A stretch of 64,000 nucleotides of DNA from Pseudomonas fluorescens. GTDB taxonomy: Bacteria > Pseudomonadota > Gammaproteobacteria > Pseudomonadales > Pseudomonadaceae. Shown piece by piece: positions 1-7,900 of this stretch (positions are counted from its first letter, which is position 1; each line of letters opens with the position of its first letter). The DNA is taken from assembly GCF_902497995.1 (NCBI RefSeq), contig NZ_CABVII010000004.1, positions 1 to 64,000 of the forward strand, in the 5' to 3' direction. The position numbers and the translations under genes were made by a program. The notes below the pieces were generated by a model. That model made no database searches and was not told the origin of the DNA. It saw nothing but the letters and a program-made list of their open reading frames with translations.

Positions 1-842
1 ATATTGGCGCTTCAGGCGCCACTGGCTATGCAATCGAATTCGCAGGGCCGGCAATCACTGACCTTAGTGTCGAAGCTAGAATGACGATCTGCAACATGGC
101 CGTCGAAGCGGGAGCCCGGGGCGCGTTTATGGCTCCGGATGACAAAGTGTTCGCTTATCTGCAGACCAAACCGCGTGCGCCTCAAGGCAAAATGTGGAAC
201 CAGGCAGTTGCCAAATGGAAAGAATTACACACTGACACAGGCGCCGTATTTGACCGCGAGGTCATACTCAACGTTGATGATCTGGAGCCGATGGTTACTT
301 GGGGCACAAGCCCCGATCAAGCCTCACCGGTTGGCGGTTATGTGCCAGATCCAACGACTCAACCCGACCTCATTCTTCGCCAAGGCATGCAGCGCGCGTT
401 GGATTACATGGGCCTGAAAGCGGGCATGCCACTGAGCGATGTAGTCATCAGTCATGCGTTTATCGGTTCCTGCACCAATGCACGAATTGAAGACTTGCGT
501 GACGTTGCCCGTGTAGTGCGCGGCAAGCGCGTGGCAGCACATGTACGAGCAATGATCGTTCCCGGCTCAACACTGGTACGTAATCAAGCCGAACAGGAAG
601 GCCTTGCGCAGATATTCCTGGATGCCGGCTTTGAATGGCGGCAGTCGGGATGCTCTATGTGCCTGGCCATGAATGACGATGTTCTCGCTCCAGGTGACCG
701 CTGCGCATCAAGTACAAATCGCAATTTTGAAGGTCGCCAAGGTGCCGGCGCGCGCACCCATCTTATGAGTCCGGCGATGGTCGCAGCTGCAGCGATCACC
801 GGACATTTGACCGACGTTCGCTCATTCGCTCTGGAGGCTTGA
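1..842 (+). CDS. leuC: LeuC-type aconitase-family hydratase, large subunit (5' end outside window)
   Basis: C-terminal 279 residues of an isopropylmalate-dehydratase-type large subunit. The frame is open from base 3, so the gene begins upstream of the window. The protein binds a [4Fe-4S] cluster and, with the small subunit, dehydrates and rehydrates a 2-hydroxy acid. The three cluster cysteines are visible: one in GSCTN (codon at 471) and two in GCSMC (codons at 651 and 660). The C-terminal signature [16 protein letters not shown] follows. It lies 3 bp ahead of the leuD-type gene and is clearly co-transcribed with it. LeuC is the textbook call. However, no leuB is seen next to it, and the neighbours are a TtdR-like regulator and a 2-hydroxycarboxylate transporter. 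A maleate or citraconate hydratase paralogue is therefore a real alternative. The family assignment is secure; the substrate is not. Confidence 0.9.
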   Translation, partial: IGASGATGYAIEFAGPAITDLSVEARMTICNMAVEAGARGAFMAPDDKVFAYLQTKPRAPQGKMWNQAVAKWKELHTDTGAVFDREVILNVDDLEPMVTWGTSPDQASPVGGYVPDPTTQPDLILRQGMQRALDYMGLKAGMPLSDVVISHAFIGSCTNARIEDLRDVARVVRGKRVAAHVRAMIVPGSTLVRNQAEQEGLAQIFLDAGFEWRQSGCSMCLAMNDDVLAPGDRCASSTNRNFEGRQGAGARTHLMSPAMVAAAAITGHLTDVRSFALEA

Positions 843-845
843 AGC

Positions 846-1454
846 ATGCAACCTTTCAATACGGTCAGTGGCAGCGCCGCGCCACTTGTGGCTTCCAACA
901 TTGACACCGACGTGATCATGCCCAAGCAGTTTCTCAAGGGGATTGATCGCCAGGGACTGGATCGCGGTTTGTTCTTCGATTTGCGCTTTCTGGAAACAGG
1001 CGAACCCAACCCTGAGTTCATTCTCAATCAACCTGCCTGGAATGACGCAGCCTTCCTGGTGGTCGGCCCCAACTTCGGTTGTGGGTCTAGTCGAGAACAT
1101 GCCGTTTGGGGTCTGAAGCAAGTAGGTATCAGAGCACTCATCGGTACCAGTTTTGCCGGTATTTTTTATGACAACTGCCAGCGCAATGGTGTGTTGGCCA
1201 TACAGCTTTCTGAGGCTCAGCTAAAGCAGATTGCAAGCGTCATCAGTGACGCGTCGACAGCACGGATCGAAGTGAATTTGCCAGAGCAAACAATCGAATT
1301 GGCGGACGGCACCGTGATTCCTTTCGAGATCGACCAACTGCGCAAGCAATCCCTTTTGCTAGGGCTTGATGCGATCGGTACGACGTTGCAGCGGGCCGAT
1401 CAGATTCGAAGCTTTGAATCTCAGCATCTGGCGGAAAATCCCTGGTTGGTTTGA
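846..1454 (+). CDS. leuD: LeuD-type hydratase, small subunit
   Basis: 202-residue swivelling-domain partner of the preceding large subunit; it closes over the Fe-S active site and contributes substrate-binding residues. Family signatures are NIDTDVIMPKQFLK (residues 18-31) and FGCGSSREHA (residues 77-86). The length matches LeuD proteins (about 200 residues). The sequence departs from the usual Pseudomonas biosynthetic LeuD as I remember it, for example in the loop after residue 45, which fits a paralogue. The start has a GGAGG-like site in the end of leuC, and the 3-bp gap implies translational coupling. A GC-rich perfect hairpin follows the stop. The substrate remains open: isopropylmalate, or a small unsaturated dicarboxylate such as maleate or citraconate. 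Confidence 0.9.
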   Translation: MQPFNTVSGSAAPLVASNIDTDVIMPKQFLKGIDRQGLDRGLFFDLRFLETGEPNPEFILNQPAWNDAAFLVVGPNFGCGSSREHAVWGLKQVGIRALIGTSFAGIFYDNCQRNGVLAIQLSEAQLKQIASVISDASTARIEVNLPEQTIELADGTVIPFEIDQLRKQSLLLGLDAIGTTLQRADQIRSFESQHLAENPWLV

Positions 1455-1464
1455 CGGGAACCAT

Positions 1465-1488
1465 CCTGGCGGTTGATTAACCGCCAGG
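1465..1488. terminator. Hairpin between convergent leuD and LysR genes
   Basis: Perfect 10-bp inverted repeat, CCTGGCGGTT and AACCGCCAGG, around a GATT loop. It lies between the ends of two convergent genes, 11 bp after leuD and 5 bp before the LysR stop. Position and strength suggest a shared terminator, but neither strand has a clear T-run, so intrinsic termination is inferred. Confidence 0.6.
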
Positions 1489-1492
1489 AGCT

Positions 1493-2410
1493 TCACTCAA
1501 CTGACAGATCGCGAAAGTAATCTTGTAAGAACTCGACGCAAACTCGCAGCTTTGCCGATTCGCTGAGTCTCGTGGGATACACCGCCCAGACATTTGCACT
1601 CTGCGTGTAGTCGTGCAGCACTTGCACCAGTAGACCTTGCTCCAGCATAGGTTTGACGTCCCACATAGATCGCAACAGGATCCCGCCACCGCTCAAGGCC
1701 CACTTCAATACTATTTCGCCGCTATTTGAAGACAGCGGGCCACTGACACGCACCGACTCCTCATCCCCATCCTTGGTCAGGTTCCATACACCAAAGGCGT
1801 TATTGCGCTCTTTGAGAACCAGGCAATCATGGTTCTTCAAGTCATCCAGTGTAAGAGGTACACCTCGCCGCTCAAGATACTCGGGAGTCGCGCATAGCAC
1901 GCGCCGATTGCTCACCAGCTTTCGACCTATATGCTGACCTGCCAAATCATCACCAACACGAATTTCCAGATCGAAGCCTTCGCCGACAATATCGACCACG
2001 CGATCAAACACATCCAAGCGAATATCGAGTTTTGGGTAGGTTTGCGACAGTTTGCAAATCGCTGGCGCGACATGGTTGCGACCAAAACCGAAGGTACTGC
2101 AAATGTGCAAAGACCCCATGGGTTGGTGCCGAGCCTCGGCTATCTCACCGACAAAATCGTCTAGATCGCCAAGCAACTTTTCGGCCCACACTCTTACTCT
2201 CTCGCCGTCATCGGTCAGGGCGATACGTCTAGTGGTGCGGTGTAAGAGGCGTGTCGAGAGAGTCGTTTCCAGCACGGAAATGCGCTTGCTGATGTAGGCC
2301 GGGGAATAACCTAGCTCCTCGGCGGCACTGGCAAAGCCATTTTTGCGAATGACAGTGAGAAAAACCTTCAGGTCATCAGGCAGCGGAAATTGATCACGAT
2401 TCGTGTTCAT
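1493..2410 (-). CDS. LysR-family regulator, TtdR/DmlR-like
   Basis: LysR transcriptional regulator of about 305 residues. An N-terminal winged helix-turn-helix (AAEELGYSPAYISKRISVLE) is followed by a periplasmic-binding-protein-like effector domain. The effector domain closely recalls TtdR, the tartrate regulator of E. coli. Shared blocks include FGFGRNHVAPAI, LDVFDRVVDIV, GPLSSNSGEIVLKWAL and QSANVWAVYP. TtdR and DmlR respond to C4 hydroxy-dicarboxylates. I use the ATG at 2410 because the HTH begins at the usual distance from it; an in-frame ATG or GTG up to 2458 would only add residues unlike the family. It converges on leuCD and is divergent from the 2-hydroxycarboxylate transporter, its most likely target. 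The ligand is inferred from similarity and context. Confidence 0.93.
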   Translation of the reverse strand: MNTNRDQFPLPDDLKVFLTVIRKNGFASAAEELGYSPAYISKRISVLETTLSTRLLHRTTRRIALTDDGERVRVWAEKLLGDLDDFVGEIAEARHQPMGSLHICSTFGFGRNHVAPAICKLSQTYPKLDIRLDVFDRVVDIVGEGFDLEIRVGDDLAGQHIGRKLVSNRRVLCATPEYLERRGVPLTLDDLKNHDCLVLKERNNAFGVWNLTKDGDEESVRVSGPLSSNSGEIVLKWALSGGGILLRSMWDVKPMLEQGLLVQVLHDYTQSANVWAVYPTRLSESAKLRVCVEFLQDYFRDLSVE

Positions 2411-2540
2411 AAGCCTCATGGTTACGTTATTTATCTCATGATTTTCAAAGCATACCATCGATCTACCGAGTGGTAGCCAATGCTTGGTTAACCGTTAATT
2501 CTTGAATCCTCGATAAAAACAAACATGAGGAAATAGCGAC

Positions 2541-3887
2541 ATGAATCAGTCCTATGAGCCGTCCCTGAAAGTCGAAGCACCTCGTGAAGGCGGATTTATG
2601 CAACGCCTACGCAACCTATGCGCCTACGAAATTGGCGTCATCCCTTTGCCAATATTCATTGGCATTGCCCTGATTGTTTACCTCTCAGCCCACCTGGGTT
2701 ACCTCCCAAAAAACATGATCGGTGGCCTCGCCGTGATCATGACCATGGGTGTTTTTTTCGGCCAATTAGGCTCCCGACTGCCGATCCTGAAGGAAATCGG
2801 TGGAGGTGCCATTCTATGTCTCATGCTTCCGTCTGTGTTGGTGTTCTACGGCTTCTTCGGGCCGGCAACGATTGATGCGACCAAGATGCTGATGAAGGAG
2901 GCTAACTTTCTCTACTTCGTAATTGCTAGCCTGGTGGTTGGCAGCATTCTGGGGATGAGTCGCTTTATTCTGGTTCAGGGCATGATCCGGATGTTTATCC
3001 CCCTGCTCGTCGGCACCTTAGCCGCCGTTGGCAGCGGGCTGATTGTAGGTAAGCTAGTCGGCTACAGCTTCTACCACACCTTCTTCTTTATCATCGTGCC
3101 GATCATTGGTGGCGGGATTGGCGAAGGGATTTTGCCGTTGTCGCTAGCCTACTCGGCAATTCTTGGCGGTACGCCGGATATCTATGTTGCTCAATTGGCG
3201 CCTGCCGCAGTGGTGGGCAACATCGCTGCAATCATTTGCGCTGGTTACCTGGCACGTCTGGCACTGAAACGCCCCAATATCAATGGCGAAGGTTCTTTGA
3301 TTCGCGCCAAGGATGAGAATGACAAATTCCAAGTAAAGGAAGACGCCAACACCAGCGTCGACTTCCGTGTGATGGGTGCTGGCGTGCTGATCATCTGCGC
3401 GTTCTTCGTCCTGGGCGGTCTGCTGGAAAAAGTTGCCGGCATTCCCGGCCCGGTCATGATGATCCTCGCCGCCGTACTGTTTAAGTACGTTCGCGTTCTG
3501 CCGGAAAAACTGGAAAAAGGTGCGCAATCATTCTACAAGCTGGTTTCTGCTGCCTTCATCTGGCCGGTGATGATCGGCCTGGGCATGCTCTATGTTCCGC
3601 TCGACAGCGTGGTCAAGGTGTTCTCGGTGGGCTATGTGCTGGTCTGCGTTTCGGTAGTGATATCGATGACAATCGCGGGCTTTTTCATCGGCAATCTAAT
3701 GAAGATGTACCCTATCGAGTCAGCCATCGTTACGTGCTGCCACAGCGGCCTGGGTGGCACCGGCGACGTGGCAATCTTATCTGCCTCCAACCGGATGTCG
3801 CTGATGCCCTTCGCGCAAATCTCCACTCGCATCGGTGGTGCGTCAACAGTGATCTTGGCGACCATACTTTTGAAAGCTTTTGCTTGA
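2541..3887 (+). CDS. 2-hydroxycarboxylate transporter (CitS/MaeN family)
   Basis: 448-residue inner-membrane secondary transporter of the 2-hydroxycarboxylate family, which carries citrate, malate or related acids by Na+ or H+ symport or by exchange. The diagnostic features are two GGxG motifs in re-entrant loops of the two homologous halves: GGGIGEG near residue 190 and GGTGD at about 405-409. Also present is the conserved C-terminal SNRMSLMPFAQISTRIGGA block with its substrate-binding arginine. The rest is a series of hydrophobic segments. It is preceded by a GAGGAAATAG ribosome site and followed by a strong terminator, so it is probably a single-gene unit. It lies divergent from the LysR gene, which probably controls it. 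Likely substrate: a malate-, tartrate- or citramalate-like acid. Confidence 0.93.
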   Translation: MNQSYEPSLKVEAPREGGFMQRLRNLCAYEIGVIPLPIFIGIALIVYLSAHLGYLPKNMIGGLAVIMTMGVFFGQLGSRLPILKEIGGGAILCLMLPSVLVFYGFFGPATIDATKMLMKEANFLYFVIASLVVGSILGMSRFILVQGMIRMFIPLLVGTLAAVGSGLIVGKLVGYSFYHTFFFIIVPIIGGGIGEGILPLSLAYSAILGGTPDIYVAQLAPAAVVGNIAAIICAGYLARLALKRPNINGEGSLIRAKDENDKFQVKEDANTSVDFRVMGAGVLIICAFFVLGGLLEKVAGIPGPVMMILAAVLFKYVRVLPEKLEKGAQSFYKLVSAAFIWPVMIGLGMLYVPLDSVVKVFSVGYVLVCVSVVISMTIAGFFIGNLMKMYPIESAIVTCCHSGLGGTGDVAILSASNRMSLMPFAQISTRIGGASTVILATILLKAFA

Positions 3888-3933
3888 AGCAGAACGCTTG
3901 ATACATACCCATCGACGGTTCAATTAACATCTT

Positions 3934-3965
3934 GGTGCTCACTCTCAAGTGAGCACCTTTTTTTT
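3934..3965 (+). terminator. Rho-independent terminator of the 2-HCT transporter
   Basis: Perfect 10-bp stem, GGTGCTCACT and AGTGAGCACC, with a CTCA loop, followed by at least eight T residues. Textbook intrinsic terminator 47 bp after the transporter stop. Confidence 0.95.
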
Positions 3966-4050
3966 GCTTAACGCGAGAGAATGCCCATCTCTGCAATGCT
4001 TTCGTTTTCTCGCCTCGTAATGCATCTGAAACCAGCGATCTTCAAGCGCC

Positions 4051-4560
4051 TCAATTTTTTGCATCGGCTACGCCCCGCAGATCACTCACGTTTATGAGCT
4101 GCTTTTCGCACAAAGCGTGTCTTTGCGGGATAACGCAAACACCCTGTTCTTCCAACACTGGCAATTTGTCAAAGCCTGACAATTCTGTCGGCAAACCCAC
4201 GAAGGCAGGGTCGACGCTGCGATCCAGTACCGCACGTTCAAGCGCATCGTAGAGCCAGTCACCAACTCGATCACCAAATCTTCACGACCTTGCATGAATT
4301 CACCATGTCGCGAGGGAGTGATTGGTGAGTCATGCTGCTGGGAAATGCAACGCGAAATAGGGGGCGGCTTGAATGGCCAGACGCAAGTCGACAGCCATTC
4401 GATAAACCCGCTGAATGTTATCAACCAGCCCCGATACTTCCGGCAGAAATGCTTCGGCCTCTGGCGTCGGTGTCAGTCTGCCCTTCTGCCGCAGGAACCA
4501 CGTAGAGCCCAGGGAGTCCTCGAGTTCCGATGAAGCGCTGCAGGAACTGGAAATCGATGT
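4051..4560 (-). pseudogene. Degraded LysR-family regulator
   Basis: Broken LysR gene readable in pieces on the minus strand. The first helix reads IDFQFLQRFIGTR; most of the HTH is then deleted. The linker helix follows (ELEDSLGS, then FLRQKGRLTPTPEAEAFLPEV). After a stretch with stops and a frame change, the effector domain resumes with DWLYDALERAVLDRSVDPAF, VGLPTELSGF and LPVLEEQGVCVIPQRHALCE, ending in a TGA at 4051-4053. The order matches an intact LysR protein, so this is one decayed gene. No functional product is expected. Confidence 0.75.
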
Positions 4561-4825
4561 TGGCGACTCGGTGTATCAGTTAGAGGAGTTTGTCGGCAGT
4601 ACGCGCTGCCTTGTCCTATCAACAAAGCCTCAAATCGCGGATGGATAGACGAACTCACTGAAGCCTGGGATAGCGGACAGCGTGGCAATGCCGAAGTGAA
4701 GAAAGCAGGCGTAATGCACTTCGCAGAAGCAGTTAAGTAAGGCCAAGAATGGCTCTTCAAGTGCACTTCACATGAAGACATGGTCTAGCCGGGCTTACGC
4801 CCGAAGGAGCGGCAGTCATCGACTC
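4561..4825. other. Non-coding decayed stretch
   Basis: No convincing gene. A plus-strand frame ending near 4740 reads GWIDELTEAWDSGQRGNAEV followed by KKAGVMHFAEAVK and a stop. It looks like the C-terminus of some protein, but I do not recognise it and it has no start or ribosome site. Lying between two pseudogenes, it is probably another gene relic. Confidence 0.4.
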
Positions 4826-5086
4826 CTAATTTCCCTGCAGTAGGCCGCTTTCTACGGTGTGGAACAGTCCTGTTTTCGCCCTACACGCCAAAGTTGAGGG
4901 TGACGTACGCATAGATTCGGAGATGATCCCTGGCTGCACCTGCACGAGGCTCGCTCTCTGATCGTGGAAGACGAAAGGCAATCCTTCGCGCACTAGGTCA
5001 TGAAGCCTGGTACCGCCTGGTGGCAGCCCTAAGGTCAGTTAAATGCTCTGCGGGATCTGTGGCCTTGTTTGAAATTCATTACCCAT
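4826..5086 (-). pseudogene. Probable remnant of an Xre/MbcA/ParS-type (DUF2384) antitoxin
   Basis: On the minus strand an ATG at 5086 opens MGNEFQTRPQIPQSI. An in-frame TAA follows, and the same frame continues with LTLGLPPGGTRLHDLVREGL, then ISESMRTSPSTLACRAKTGL, then a TAG at 4826-4828. The helix-turn-helix with SPSTLxxRxKxG spacing resembles type II antitoxins of the DUF2384 group that pair with RES-domain toxins. The internal stop and early truncation make it inactive. No RES toxin is readable beside it. The family call rests on short motif similarity only. Confidence 0.45.
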
Positions 5087-5216
5087 GACTCTGAATCGCC
5101 CCGGTGCACGACTGCACAACGCAGTCGATTAGGAAGGCCTTGAGCAAATTCTCAAACAGCGGTGGGCCCGACCACCTGCTCACAGCTGAGAGGTGGGGGG
5201 TGCCAACACTATTATT
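5087..5216. other. Intergenic, no feature seen
   Basis: 130 bp between the antitoxin relic and the aldehyde dehydrogenase stop. Several in-frame stops on both strands; no recognisable coding remnant, hairpin or promoter. Confidence 0.5.
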
Positions 5217-6687
5217 CTAGAAAGGATACTCTCGAGGGCTGGACTGGACAGTGATCCAATGATCCGTAGTGAACTCGTCTATAGCCCATTCACCATTGAA
5301 CCTACCTAGCCCAGAATTTTTCTCAGCCCCGAAGGGGGCATTGGCATCATCGTTCACCGGAATATCGTTAATGTGCGTCATGCCTGCTTTTAGAGACCGA
5401 GCAAATCGCAGCCCTTTTTCGACATCCTTAGTGAAAACCGCACTGGACAACCCGAACTCGGAATCATTGGCTAACGCCAAAGCATGATCGTCATCTTTCG
5501 CGCGTAAAATACCTACAAGCGGCCCAAAGATTTCATCTTTTGCGATTTCCATTTCTGCAGTGACCTCAGCAAATACGTGCGGAGGCAAAACCTGCCCGAC
5601 ACGGTCTCCACCGACCACTAAACGCGCACCTTCTTCGATTGCTCTCGCGATTTTTCCTTCGAGTGAAACGAGCTGTTTTGCGTTGATAATTGGCCCAATG
5701 ACGGTCTCAAATTTATTGGGATCACCAGCGGGAAGTGCCGCAGCCCGCGCCGAGAATTTCTGAACGAAATCGTCGTAAAGTCGCTCATGTACGATGATGC
5801 GATTTACCGCCATGCAGATCTGGCCTTGATGTAGGAATTTACCCATAACGGCAGCGGCTACCGCACGATCGAGATCTGCGTCCTCGAGTACTATAAATGG
5901 ACTGTTCCCACCCAATTCCAACGCGACGTGTTTAAGATGAGCTCCACCTAATGCGAGCCGTCCGATATTACGCCCTACGGGTGTGGAGCCCGTGAAGGAG
6001 ATGAGACCTGGAACAGGGTGCTCAACAAAGGCATCGCCGATATCTGCACCAGCTCCAACCAGAACACTTAAGACCCCTTTCGGTAAGCCGGCCTCTTCAA
6101 AAATCTTCGCGATCAGCAAGCCGCCAGTGACCGGAGTGTCGCTCGCAGGTTTTATAACTACAGCGTTTCCGAGTGCTAGCGCGGGCGCTACCGAGCGCTG
6201 AGTCAGATGCAACGGAAAATTCCATGGGCTAATGACCAACCACACCGATAGGCTCACGATAAACGCGACTCTCTTTGCCTTCGATATTCGAATTTAGAAT
6301 CTTACCGTGCACGCGATTTGGAAAGGAGGCCGATTCAAGAGTGATCGCTCGTGCAGCTCCCCACTCGATTGTCGCTTTCAAACGTGTACTTCCAGATTCA
6401 CGGATCAGCCAGTCGATAATCTCGTCCTGACGCTTATCAAAAATACTTACCGCACGCAGCAGGATCTCGGTTTTAACAGCAGGAGCAGTTTTTGCCCACG
6501 CCCTTTGGGCCGACTCTGCAGACTGCAACGCAGTATCTAGGTCAGCCTTATTCGCTTGAGAGATCTGAGCGATTTCCGAGCCATCGTAAGGATTGATCAC
6601 GGACACGAGGCCCTGTGCAGCCCCGCGCTTCCACTCACCTTCAAAGTACAGCTGCTCAGAAAATTCGTACTGGGAATATTCACTCAT
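5217..6687 (-). pseudogene. Aldehyde dehydrogenase, split by a frameshift
   Basis: NAD(P)-dependent aldehyde dehydrogenase, about 484 residues if the frame is repaired. The N-terminal part (6687 down to a TAG at 6229-6231) reads through [12 protein letters not shown]. The expected [14 protein letters not shown] then continues in another frame to 5217. The break lies near 6232-6241, where family members read GVVGVISPWN; a missing GT dinucleotide would explain it. All downstream catalytic elements are intact: [10 protein letters not shown] (general-base Glu), [13 protein letters not shown] (nucleophile Cys) and the EIFGPLVGI block. This suggests a recent mutation or a sequencing error rather than long decay. 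Type: aromatic or vanillin/benzaldehyde-like, not the short Pseudomonas Vdh. As Ech releases an aromatic aldehyde, this enzyme could be its natural partner. It lies downstream of the TetR and MarR genes. Confidence 0.85.
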
Positions 6688-6765
6688 AACCTAACCTCGA
6701 CTGATATTATAAAAACAAAATAGCCATGATTTCTTATTACATCCGATCCCAACTTAGCCACGATC

Positions 6766-7362
6766 TTATACAAAATTCCCGTCGGAACACTTTAAAGCTG
6801 AGCGGATAAGATCAAACACAATTCTAGAGGGTTCTTGTAGAGGTAGACCTGATCGTACAAGCCCCCCTGGAACAGATTCGAGAAAACTTACGGTTGCTCC
6901 TGCCAAACGTGCTGCCTCACCCAAACTTTGCGCAACAAGTAATGGCCGCAAAACTATCTCAACTAGGTCTATGTATTCCTGCCGCTTGCCATGAACACCA
7001 TCAGCCCATGCGCCATTGAGATTTTCCAGCTCCCTATTAAGTAGCTGAAAATTGCTTGGCATGGATAAGTACATTTGATATTGGAATTCGACCAGCGCAC
7101 GAAGACGAACTAGGTCACTAACACGCCGACGCAACAATTTTTTCGTGTTAGCAATCAGTAGCTCAAACGGCTCTTCCAGGAAATCGACCAACAATTGATC
7201 CTTACTTTCAAAATGATGGTACATTGATCCTGGACTGATACCAATATGATGCGCCAAATCCCTCATGCTTACTTGACGAAATCCATGCTTGGCAAATAGA
7301 TCCAGCGCCGCTCTTCGATAGCGCTCACTGGAACCATTAACATCAGCTGATTTTGCCTGCAT
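6766..7362 (-). CDS. TetR-family regulator
   Basis: TetR-type repressor of about 198 residues. The N-terminal HTH is clear: AALDLFAKHGFRQVSMRDLA, then IGISPGSMYHHFESKDQL. The C-terminal ligand domain is not assignable by eye. I place the start at the ATG at 7362, behind a GGAAGG ribosome site; an earlier in-frame ATG at 7431 lies inside the marR gene and would add an atypical tail. The start is only 1 bp past the marR stop, so the two regulators are translationally coupled. It lies just upstream of the frameshifted aldehyde dehydrogenase and may regulate it, itself and the acyl-CoA dehydrogenase. The ligand could be an acyl-CoA, by analogy with other TetR regulators of beta-oxidation clusters. 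Confidence 0.92.
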   Translation of the reverse strand: MQAKSADVNGSSERYRRAALDLFAKHGFRQVSMRDLAHHIGISPGSMYHHFESKDQLLVDFLEEPFELLIANTKKLLRRRVSDLVRLRALVEFQYQMYLSMPSNFQLLNRELENLNGAWADGVHGKRQEYIDLVEIVLRPLLVAQSLGEAARLAGATVSFLESVPGGLVRSGLPLQEPSRIVFDLIRSALKCSDGNFV

Positions 7363-7363
7363 A

Positions 7364-7834
7364 TTACCTTCCGCATATTTCAGCGTTTTTGATATACTTT
7401 TTAAGCAATGACAGGAGCAGATATTTTTCATCTCCGGTCAAAGCATTGCACATTTCTGCTTCGTTGTTTATCGCCAACAACTTAAGCTCTTGCAATAAAA
7501 CCTGTCCTTTTTCAGTCAAAAAAACTGACTTTGCACGGCGATCTATCGCTCCTGGCAAGCGCGTGATCCAAGCTCTCTGTTCCATCTGAAAAAGGATGTT
7601 GGTTATTTGTGACGACTTCAACAAAAGTTTCTCAGCCAAAACTACTTGTGGAGTACCAGGTAACCTTTCTATGATCTGAAAAATTGAAAAATGTGTATGT
7701 CGAACATTATGGTTCAGAAACAACTCCTCCAGCCGTCGAGACATTTCCAATTGAACCCGCCTCAACTCCAGGCTAATTATTTCATCTGCAAAGGCAAAGC
7801 TGCTTAGAGACGCTTTCAATTTTTCTGGCTTCAT
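7364..7834 (-). CDS. MarR-family regulator
   Basis: 156-residue winged-helix regulator. The recognition-helix region reads LAEKLLLKSSQITNILFQME, and the wing has the family's DRRAK motif in AIDRRAKSVFLTEKG. Hydroxycinnamate ech-fcs-vdh clusters are controlled by MarR repressors (FerR/CouR type) that sense hydroxycinnamoyl-CoA. The presence of ech about 2 kb away makes that role plausible here, but sequence alone does not show it. It is followed directly by tetR (1-bp gap). Upstream is a 66-bp gap to the acyl-CoA dehydrogenase, so it may be co-transcribed with that gene. Confidence 0.92.
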   Translation of the reverse strand: MKPEKLKASLSSFAFADEIISLELRRVQLEMSRRLEELFLNHNVRHTHFSIFQIIERLPGTPQVVLAEKLLLKSSQITNILFQMEQRAWITRLPGAIDRRAKSVFLTEKGQVLLQELKLLAINNEAEMCNALTGDEKYLLLSLLKKYIKNAEICGR

Positions 7835-7900
7835 AATCCACTCATCAAACGTCAGCGAATTTCAACTCCTGTCACTACACAACTTACGCCAAGCCTTCAG

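Noticed and set aside
584..1027. 147-codon minus-strand open frame antisense to leuC/leuD
   Set aside because: Overlaps both genes on the opposite strand, no ribosome site, no family resemblance; it is a shadow of the real genes.
4294..4781. Overlapping short frames on both strands in the graveyard
   Set aside because: They run across the decayed LysR pieces and have no start signals; the LysR pseudogene explains the recognisable parts.
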